From the NCBI GenBank assembly GCA_049646585.1, contig JBARWC010000058.1, forward strand, positions 1-37,748: a stretch of DNA of 37,748 bases, read 5' to 3'. The notes beneath the pieces were generated by a model that was not told the DNA's origin, searched no databases, and saw nothing but the letters and a program-made list of their open reading frames with translations. Position 1 is the first letter of the stretch, and each line of letters opens with the position of its first letter. The DNA comes from G025836975 sp049646585. GTDB lineage: Bacteria > Pseudomonadota > Gammaproteobacteria > Burkholderiales > Burkholderiaceae_B. Below are positions 32,263 to 37,748 of this stretch, piece by piece. The position numbers and the translations under genes were made by a program.

Positions 32263-33137
32263 TGGTAGTGCGTCCTTCGGTCCAGCCAGCGGAACTTGAT
32301 AAGCGCCGTAATCGACAGTATCAGCAGCAGCACGACCGACAGGGTCGCGGCGTACGAGGTGTCCCAGTAGCTGAATCCCACTTCATAGATGTAGAACAGC
32401 AGCAGGGTGCTGGCGTTGTCCGGCCCCCCTTTGGTCATGACCAGTACATGGTCCACCAGTCGGAAAGCATTGATCAGCGCGTTGATCAGCACGAACAGCG
32501 TGGTGGGCATCAGCAGCGGCAGCAACACCCTGCGAAAGTACTGCCAGCGCGAGGCGCCCTCCAGCAGGGCCGCTTCGCGCAGCGAAGGCGATATCTGCTG
32601 CAAGGCGGCCAGGTAGAAGATCATAAAAAAGCCGGACTCTTTCCAGATGGTGACCAGCATCAGCGCCGGCAAGGCGGTGTCGCGGTTGCCCAGCCAGTTC
32701 ACGCCCGGCAGGCCGAACAGGTCGGCGATCTGGTCGATGAGGCCGTACTGCGGCGTATAGAAGAACAGCCAGATATTGGCCACGGCCACCATGGGCAAGA
32801 CAGTGGGCGTGAAGTAGGCCAGCCGCAGGAAGCCACGCCCCGCCAGCTTGCGATTGACCCATAGCGCCATGATGAGCGCGATGGCCACCGAAACCGGAAT
32901 GGTGATCAATGCATAGGCCAGGTTGTTCCACAAGGCCTGCCAGAAGACCGGGTCGTCGCCCATGGCCGCGAAGTTTTCCAGGCCCACGAACACGGCCGGG
33001 CGATTGGCTTTGGGGGTTGAGAAAAAACTGTGCCAAAGCGTGGCCAGGGCCGGATAGTGGGTAAACGCGGCCAGCAGGGTAATGGCCGGCAGCAGGAGCA
33101 GCCAGCCATACACCGCGTTGAGCGACGAGGTCTTCAT
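32259..33137 (-). CDS. ugpA: glycerol-3-phosphate-type ABC transporter permease UgpA
   Basis: MalF/UgpA-class permease, 292 residues, about six membrane segments. An early motif is PAITLLAAFTHYPALATLWHSFF in part. A middle motif is YFTPTVLPMVAVANIWLFFYTPQYGLID in part, and the EAA loop is REAALLEGASRWQYFRRVLLPLL in part. UgpA motifs such as VDHVLVMTKGGPDNAS near the C-terminus are clear. It starts 4 bases after the UgpB stop. Confidence 0.9.
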   Translation of the reverse strand: MKTSSLNAVYGWLLLLPAITLLAAFTHYPALATLWHSFFSTPKANRPAVFVGLENFAAMGDDPVFWQALWNNLAYALITIPVSVAIALIMALWVNRKLAGRGFLRLAYFTPTVLPMVAVANIWLFFYTPQYGLIDQIADLFGLPGVNWLGNRDTALPALMLVTIWKESGFFMIFYLAALQQISPSLREAALLEGASRWQYFRRVLLPLLMPTTLFVLINALINAFRLVDHVLVMTKGGPDNASTLLLFYIYEVGFSYWDTSYAATLSVVLLLILSITALIKFRWLDRRTHYQ

Positions 33138-33141
33138 GCGC

Positions 33142-34437
33142 TTACTTGTAGGACCGCAGCAGGCGGTCCGCATCGCGCTGGGCATCCTTCATGGCCTGCT
33201 CCGCCGTTTTCGAATTGGTCAGCACGGCCTGGATGTTGTCGTTCAGCAGCTTGGTGATGCGCTGATTGTCGTGGGTGGAAAATTCCGCCACGCTGACTTC
33301 CAGTTGGTCGCGCGCAACCAGTGCGGTGGGCACCTCTTTGACGTAGTCCTTCATCTTGGCGGTTTCCCAGGCGGCCGGCGTCACCGCGACATAGCCCGTC
33401 GCTATGCTCCAGGCGGCCGCGTTCTCGGGGCTGGTCATCCATTTGACGAAGGAATAGGCTGCTTTCTGCTGCTCGGGCGTGGCCGACTTGAACAGGTAGA
33501 AGTTGCCGCCGCCGGTGGGGCTGCCGCCGTGCTTGGCTTTGGGCATGGGCGCCACGCCGAAATCGAACTTGGCGTTCTTGCGCACATTGGTCAGGTTGCC
33601 GGTGGTGGTCCACATCATGGCGGTCTTGCCGACCAGGAAATCCTTGGGCGTGGTGCCCCAATCTATCGTGCCGGTCGGCATGACCTTGTGTTTGTAGGCC
33701 AGGTCGTGCCAGAACTGCAGCGCTTCGATGACGGCGGGTTTGTTCAGGAACACCTTGTTGCCCGCCTCATTCATCAGGATGGCGTCGTTCGGCGTGGTCA
33801 GCGCCTGGAACAGCCAGTAGGCGAAGCTGCCGCCCGACGGTATTTCCAGGCCCCATTGCGTCACCTGGCCGGACGCGTCCGTCTTGGTCAGCTTCTTGGC
33901 CTTGGCGACCAGATCGTCCCAGGTGGCGGGCGGCGCGTTCGGATCCAGGCCGGCGCTCTTGAACAAGTCCTTGTTGTAGTACATGACGATGGTCGAGCGC
34001 TGGAAGGGAATGCCCCAGGTTTTTCCACCGGTCTGGCTGTTGGCCATGAAGGCCTTGTAGAAGCCGCCCAGCCATTTCTTGTCGTCGTCCGACTGGACCA
34101 GCGGATCGAAGGGAGCGATGGCGCCCTCGTCGATCAACGTGAACATGTCGGTGGACAGCAGCACCGCCAGTTGCGGAGCATGGCCGCCCTTGTGCGCGGT
34201 CAGCGCCTTGGCGACGGAGTCCTGATAGGTGCCGGCATAGATGGATTTGATCTTGATGTCGGGATGGCTTTTCTCGAATTCATCGACCATGCCGTCCACG
34301 ATCTTGGTGATGGGGCCGCCGACGGCGACAGGATAGTAGAACTCGAGTTCCACGGGCTTGGCCTGGGACCAGGCGGGGGCAGCGCAGAAGGCGCCCGCCA
34401 GGCTGAATGCAAGAGCTTTCAAGAAAGTGCGTCGCAT
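33142..34437 (-). CDS. ugpB: periplasmic sn-glycerol-3-phosphate / glycerophosphodiester-binding protein UgpB
   Basis: Receptor of the Ugp importer, 431 residues with a signal peptide (MRRTFLKALAFSLAGAFCAAPAWS, cleavage after about 24-25). The mature sequence follows UgpB closely: ELEFYYPVAVGGPITKIVDGMVDEF, IYAGTYQDSVAKALTAHKGGHAPQ, GIPFQRSTIVMYYNKDLFKSAGLDPNAPPATWDDL, and AAWSIATGYVAVTPAAWE, each cited in part. Known UgpB proteins bind glycerol-3-phosphate or glycerophosphocholine, and related ones other polyol phosphates, so the ligand is a family-level inference supported by the GpdQ-type enzyme in the same operon. Confidence 0.9.
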   Translation of the reverse strand: MRRTFLKALAFSLAGAFCAAPAWSQAKPVELEFYYPVAVGGPITKIVDGMVDEFEKSHPDIKIKSIYAGTYQDSVAKALTAHKGGHAPQLAVLLSTDMFTLIDEGAIAPFDPLVQSDDDKKWLGGFYKAFMANSQTGGKTWGIPFQRSTIVMYYNKDLFKSAGLDPNAPPATWDDLVAKAKKLTKTDASGQVTQWGLEIPSGGSFAYWLFQALTTPNDAILMNEAGNKVFLNKPAVIEALQFWHDLAYKHKVMPTGTIDWGTTPKDFLVGKTAMMWTTTGNLTNVRKNAKFDFGVAPMPKAKHGGSPTGGGNFYLFKSATPEQQKAAYSFVKWMTSPENAAAWSIATGYVAVTPAAWETAKMKDYVKEVPTALVARDQLEVSVAEFSTHDNQRITKLLNDNIQAVLTNSKTAEQAMKDAQRDADRLLRSYK

Positions 34438-34449
34438 GATGTTTTCCTA

Positions 34450-35511
34450 TCAAGAATGGGCGGGTGCGCGGTGTAGCGCCTTGCCCGAGGTGTCAAAGAA
34501 ATGTTGCTGCGTGGGGCTCCAGCGGAGCGTGATTTTCTCGCCGCGATGGGCCCGCAAGTGCCCGGAGGCGCGGACGGCGATGCCGGAATTGCTTCCCAGC
34601 GTGCACACCACGATGGAATCGGCGCCGAAGTACTCGACGGTTTCGACGGTGGCGCTAACGCCCCCTGTGGTGTCGATGGCGATATGCTCCGGACGGATGC
34701 CCAGCTTGGCTGCGGCAGCGGGCATATGCTGGAGCTCTTCGCCCGCGCCGCTCAAGTCGCGGCGGGTTTGTGCGTCCAGGCTCAGCAAGTTCATGGGGGG
34801 CGTGCCGATGAAGCGGGCCGAAAACTCGGAGCTGGGAATGCCGTACAACCTGTCCGGCGTGTCGTTTTGTTCGATACGCCCGCCGTTCAACAGCACCACA
34901 CGATCGGCCATGCTCATGGCTTCGGTCTGATCATGAGTGACATACACCATGGTGATGCCGAGATTTTGCTGAAGCGCGCGGATTTCGCGGCGCATCTCAT
35001 GCCGCAGTTGCGCATCCAGGTTGGACAGGGGTTCGTCCATAAGACATACCGGCGCTTCCGAAATAACGGCGCGGCCCAGCGCCACGCGCTGCTGCTGTCC
35101 GCCCGACAATTGCGAGGGCTTGCGGTCCAGCAGCTTTTCCAGGCCCAGCAGAGCGGCGACTTTCGCCAGGCGCGGCTTGTGCTGCGCGGCTGGCTCTTTG
35201 CGCACCTTCAGGCCGAACAATATGTTTTCCCTGACCGACAGGTGCGGAAACAGCGCATACGACTGGAAGACCATGGATATCTTCCGCTTGGAAGGCGGCA
35301 GATCGGTCACGTCGTGCCCGCCTATGCGTATGCGGCCGGAGGTGGGTGTGTCCAGGCCCGCGATCATGCGCAGCGTGGTCGATTTCCCGCAGCCCGAGGG
35401 GCCCAGCAGAACGGCGAACGTCCCGGCCTCGACCTCGAAACTGATGCGGTTCACAGCGGGCGGGGCGCTGCCGAACTGTTTTGTGATGGAATCCAGAACA
35501 ATGGTGGACAT
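34450..35511 (-). CDS. ugpC: ABC transporter ATP-binding protein UgpC
   Basis: ATPase of the CUT1 sugar/polyol importer class, 353 residues. It contains Walker A GPSGCGKST (near 37-45), the Q-loop MVFQSYALFPHL, the signature LSGGQQQR, Walker B VCLMDEPLSNLD and the switch VTHDQTEA. After the catalytic domain (about 1-235) comes the C-terminal OB-fold regulatory part with LGIRPEHIAI. In E. coli UgpC this part takes inhibitory signals. It sits between the phosphodiesterase (19 bases) and ugpB (12 bases). Confidence 0.93.
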   Translation of the reverse strand: MSTIVLDSITKQFGSAPPAVNRISFEVEAGTFAVLLGPSGCGKSTTLRMIAGLDTPTSGRIRIGGHDVTDLPPSKRKISMVFQSYALFPHLSVRENILFGLKVRKEPAAQHKPRLAKVAALLGLEKLLDRKPSQLSGGQQQRVALGRAVISEAPVCLMDEPLSNLDAQLRHEMRREIRALQQNLGITMVYVTHDQTEAMSMADRVVLLNGGRIEQNDTPDRLYGIPSSEFSARFIGTPPMNLLSLDAQTRRDLSGAGEELQHMPAAAAKLGIRPEHIAIDTTGGVSATVETVEYFGADSIVVCTLGSNSGIAVRASGHLRAHRGEKITLRWSPTQQHFFDTSGKALHRAPAHS

Positions 35512-35530
35512 GGGCTACAGCCTGTTAGCG

Positions 35531-36325
35531 CTAGAACGGATAAGGGCCGGGAAAATTCCCGATCAGGGCATGATGCGTGACCAGCCCTTGCGGGCCGAGC
35601 CAGTGCAGTTGGTAGCCCGGCGGTTCGAAATTGAAACTCAGGTCCTGGGCATCGTCGTGCAGATCCAGCACGATCTGGTGTGCGGTGCCCGGACAGGTCG
35701 ATGCCATGGCTCCGCCAACGCGGCACATGATGGTCCGATGCAGATGCCCGCATAGGATGCGCTCGATGTTGCGGTAGGGCGCGATGATTTCGGCAAACGC
35801 TTCGCGGCCTTTCAACAAGCCTAGATCGTCCATGAGCTTGATGCCGGTTTCAAAGGGCGGATGGTGCATCAGTATGACGGTGGGGCGGTCCGGGGCCTGC
35901 GCCAGGGCGTCGGCCAGCCATGCCAGGCGCATGGCGCAAAGCTCGCCCGCGCTGTTGCGCGGAACCGTGGTGTCCAGCGCAATGATGCGCAAAGGCCAGG
36001 TGTCCACGGTGTACTGCATGAAGGGAAAACCTGTATCCAGATAGCGATGTTCTGGAAAGGCGGTCCGCAGAGCGGCGGGGCTATCGTGATTGCCGGGAAT
36101 AAGCAGGAAGGGGATGTCCAACCGCGCCAACAGCGGCTTGAGTATCTGGTATTCCTCCGCGCGGCCGTGTTCCGTCAAGTCGCCGGTAGCCACGACAAGA
36201 TCGGGGCGCGGATCCAGGCCGTTCAAGGCATTCACGCAGGCCGCAAGGTGGCGCTCGGCCTGTATTAATTGGCTGTGCTTTCCGGCCTGCTGGATATGCA
36301 GATCACTGATTTGCGCGATAAGCAT
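35531..36325 (-). CDS. gpdQ-like: GpdQ-type metallophosphoesterase (glycerophosphodiesterase)
   Basis: Cytosolic dinuclear metal phosphodiesterase of 264 residues. Metal ligands line up almost one-to-one with the characterised GpdQ (Asp8, His10, Asp50, Asn80, His156, His195, His197 there). Here they are Asp8 and His10 in ISDLH, Asp49 in TGDLTEHG, Asn79 and His80 in PGNHD, His154-His155 in MHHPP, and His194 and His196 in CGHLHR. Predicted role: split imported glycerophosphodiesters into glycerol-3-phosphate and an alcohol. It overlaps the LacI gene by 23 bases and precedes ugpC by 19, so it is co-expressed with the importer. It replaces the GDPD-type UgpQ of enterobacterial ugp operons. A cAMP phosphodiesterase (CpdA) is a less likely reading given the operon. 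Confidence 0.88.
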   Translation of the reverse strand: MLIAQISDLHIQQAGKHSQLIQAERHLAACVNALNGLDPRPDLVVATGDLTEHGRAEEYQILKPLLARLDIPFLLIPGNHDSPAALRTAFPEHRYLDTGFPFMQYTVDTWPLRIIALDTTVPRNSAGELCAMRLAWLADALAQAPDRPTVILMHHPPFETGIKLMDDLGLLKGREAFAEIIAPYRNIERILCGHLHRTIMCRVGGAMASTCPGTAHQIVLDLHDDAQDLSFNFEPPGYQLHWLGPQGLVTHHALIGNFPGPYPF

Positions 36326-37358
36326 GGCTTTTCCTTCTTGATGCCGGCTCGACAGCGGCGACGCTGGCGCCGGCGATCAGCCTGTGGGGCAAGCGTTCGC
36401 TGCCTGCGCCACGCTGCTCGATCTGTTGCAGCAGCAGATGGCAGGCCGCTTTGCCGATTTCGTATCCCGGCGCTTCTATCGTGGCCAGGCTGGGCGACAT
36501 GAAGGCGCCATACCGGATGCCATCGAAACCCGCCACCGAAATGTCGCCCGGCACCGATCCGCCCAGTTCCTTGATGCTGGAAATGACGGCGGTGGCCAGC
36601 AGGTCGTTGGAGCAGAAGAGCGCACTGGGCCGCGTTGTGGATTGCAGGATGTCGCGCACGGCGGCGGTGTCCGAGCCGGTATGGCTGGGCATGACGACAT
36701 GCTGGACGCGCTTCAGGCCCAGTTCTTTCGCGCTATGCCTGGCGCCGGCCAGGCGGGATCTGGCGCGGTCCGACAGATTCAGCGGGCCGCTGACGAAGGC
36801 GATGTGCCGGTGCCCCAGTTGTGCCAGGTGCCCGATCATGTCGGATGCGGCGGCATAGTTGTCGACGGCGGCGCAGGGATGGACGGCCGATTCGTTATAG
36901 GCCAGCACATAGCTCATGCCGTGCCTTTTCAGCATCTTCAGCACCGAACTGGCGCGCGCGTCGGCAACCGTCAGGATGATGCCGTCAAGCTGATGGTCGA
37001 TAAGCCGATGGACGGCATCGATCTCCAGTTCGGGATCGTAATGCGTGGCGGTCATCATCACGCTGTAGCCCGACTGTCGGGCCCGCATCTCGGCGCCTTC
37101 GAAGCAATCGGCGAAAACGGGATTCGACAATGTGGGCAGGGCCAGCCCAAGTGTGCGGGTGCTGCCCGAGCGCAAGCTGCTGCCCAGGCGGTTGGGGCGA
37201 AAGCCGTGGCGGCTGGCGATATCCAGCACGCGCTCGCGGGTGTCGGCCTGGACAAGCCCGGGCCGGTTGAACACGCGCGATACCGTGGCTGGCGATACGC
37301 CGGCTTCGTCGGCGATCCTGAGAATAGAGATCGGATTCGTGCGCCGCTTGCTGTCCAA
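36303..37358 (-). CDS. LacI-family repressor of the ugp operon
   Basis: DNA-binding regulator of 351 residues. The N-terminal LacI headpiece is ILRIADEAGVSPATVSRVFNRPGLV in part (VSPATVSRVFNRP near residues 20-32), followed by DTRERVLDIA and the hinge-region RPNRLGSSLR. The periplasmic-binding-like sensor domain (about 65-335) has LGLALPTLSNPVFADCFEGAE, FVSGPLNLSDRARSRLAG and DISVAGFDGI. It is the first gene of the leftward operon and overlaps the phosphodiesterase gene by 23 bases. A perfect LacI-type palindrome lies 29 bases upstream of its start codon, so it probably represses its own operon until a glycerol phosphate-type ligand binds. Enterobacterial ugp is instead under PhoB control. 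Confidence 0.92.
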   Translation of the reverse strand: MDSKRRTNPISILRIADEAGVSPATVSRVFNRPGLVQADTRERVLDIASRHGFRPNRLGSSLRSGSTRTLGLALPTLSNPVFADCFEGAEMRARQSGYSVMMTATHYDPELEIDAVHRLIDHQLDGIILTVADARASSVLKMLKRHGMSYVLAYNESAVHPCAAVDNYAAASDMIGHLAQLGHRHIAFVSGPLNLSDRARSRLAGARHSAKELGLKRVQHVVMPSHTGSDTAAVRDILQSTTRPSALFCSNDLLATAVISSIKELGGSVPGDISVAGFDGIRYGAFMSPSLATIEAPGYEIGKAACHLLLQQIEQRGAGSERLPHRLIAGASVAAVEPASRRKSHAYRANQ

Positions 37359-37386
37359 AATGCCACTCCTGGCCGATAAAGGTATG

Positions 37387-37402
37387 ATGAAAACGTTTTC
37401 AT
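37387..37402. promoter_or_regulatory. LacI-family operator of the ugp operon
   Basis: Perfect 16-bp palindrome ATGAAAAC/GTTTTCAT with the central CG typical of LacI-family operators, 29 bases upstream of the LacI-type gene start. Its position suits repression of the leftward promoter. Confidence 0.85.
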
Positions 37403-37440
37403 ATTAAACATCAAGTATTGCGGGCGTATTACAGTGATTA

Positions 37441-37475
37441 CCCGTAGATGGTTGGTCTACGGGTGTTCTTTTTTT
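37441..37475 (+). terminator. orphan Rho-independent terminator facing right
   Basis: Perfect 8-bp stem CCCGTAGA/TCTACGGG, 7-base loop, then TGTTC and seven T. No rightward gene precedes it in the visible sequence, because the LacI gene points left. It could end a small RNA started near the operator, or stop antisense transcription. Confidence 0.8.
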
Positions 37476-37567
37476 GAACTGCGGGTTTTCTCGGGGCGGC
37501 CTTGCTGATGGGGAATCGCTCTATGTGTTTTGTTGGCGTCTGTGGATGCTTCCAATGACGTCTGTGA

Positions 37568-37625
37568 ATGTCTCTATTGATTGTGTCTCTATTGATTGTG
37601 TCTCTGTTGACCGTTTCTATTGACG
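37568..37625. repeat. 15-bp tandem repeat, about four degenerating copies
   Basis: Units are ATGTCTCTATTGATT, GTGTCTCTATTGATT, GTGTCTCTGTTGACC and a shortened GTTTCTATTGACG. The first two differ by one base. The array lies outside any supported gene. Confidence 0.85.
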
Positions 37626-37666
37626 CCTGCGGGGTGGCTGGGGTCGGGCTCTGCTCCTCGTGACCG

Positions 37667-37688
37667 GTTCGGCGCCTGCGCGCCGAAC
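37667..37688. repeat. perfect 9-bp hairpin
   Basis: GTTCGGCGC-CTGC-GCGCCGAAC, a perfect inverted repeat with a 4-base loop and no T-tract. It may be a repetitive extragenic element or the 5' part of a feature beyond the window. Confidence 0.6.
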
Positions 37689-37748
37689 ACCGCATCGCCT
37701 TGCTCGTCCGCCCATTCGGGCTGCCTTCGCCTGCGGCTTGCTCGGCCC

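Larger units (their letters stand above)
37359..37748. other. 390-base terminal region without a convincing gene
   Basis: Holds, from left to right, the LacI operator and leader of the ugp operon, a rightward Rho-independent terminator with no gene in front of it, a 15-bp tandem repeat, and a 9-bp hairpin in GC-rich sequence. A minus-strand frame of 85 codons spans most of it but looks spurious. The right edge may be the end of a neighbouring gene outside the window. Confidence 0.6.

Noticed and set aside
37438..37695. 85-codon minus-strand frame with NRDTI repeats
   Set aside because: It runs through the 15-bp tandem repeat and the terminator hairpin, has no ribosome-binding site or family similarity, and its composition follows the repeat.
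1..37748. CRISPR arrays, rRNA, tRNA genes, insertion sequences or prophage genes
   Set aside because: No spaced direct repeats, structural RNA signatures, transposases or phage structural proteins were found on reading both strands.

Overview
The window is GC-rich chromosomal DNA from a betaproteobacterium, most likely the Alcaligenaceae (Bordetella / Achromobacter / Pusillimonas / Advenella group). The reasons are a Bug-type (TctC) solute receptor, a DUF1840 gene, the order argS - SPOR protein - dsbA, an aceK gene beside a liu-type leucine catabolism locus, and many FCD-GntR regulators. The family placement is an inference from gene content. I saw no rRNA, tRNA, CRISPR array or insertion sequence.

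Layout. (1) 1-3.6 kb: the start of aceK (cut by the window edge), isovaleryl-CoA dehydrogenase, its MerR regulator LiuR and a divergent metallo-beta-lactamase-fold hydrolase. Two ACGT-rich palindromes, one upstream of ivd and one in the liuR/hydrolase divergent region, look like LiuR operators. (2) 3.8-19.5 kb: the accessory metabolic region. A GntR regulator is followed by a tight operon with a CaiB/BaiF CoA-transferase and a four-part biotin-dependent acyl-CoA carboxylase (two different carboxyltransferases, a free 73-residue biotin carrier, a biotin carboxylase). A second, paralogous GntR regulator and a convergent aldehyde dehydrogenase come next. A divergent unit then holds a thiamine-diphosphate enzyme, a Bug receptor, a NitT/TauT-type ABC importer (binding protein, ATPase, permease) and a TauE/SafE-type permease. 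This reads as uptake, CoA activation, carboxylation and C-C lyase steps for an unidentified organic acid. I cannot match the set to a described pathway, and it is the best candidate in the window for an undescribed system.

(3) 19.5-26.0 kb: mostly core genes. These are a LysE exporter divergent from a MetC-like lyase, an isolated AAA ATPase with an AT-rich leader that looks acquired, dsbA with a strong terminator, a SPOR-domain protein and argS. (4) 26.2-31.3 kb: a conflict/accessory segment. It has a 1223-residue RHS-repeat protein with a Sec-type signal peptide and a C-terminal DUF2235 (Tle1-like) lipase domain, a DUF1840 gene, a small unknown gene and a HigBA-type toxin-antitoxin pair. (5) 31.4-37.4 kb: one leftward operon with a LacI regulator, a GpdQ-type glycerophosphodiesterase and a complete Ugp ABC importer (UgpC, B, A, E), controlled from a perfect 16-bp LacI-type operator. 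This should import glycerol-3-phosphate or glycerophosphodiesters and hydrolyse the diesters inside the cell. The last 390 bases hold that operator, an orphan terminator facing right, a 15-bp tandem repeat and a hairpin, but no convincing gene.
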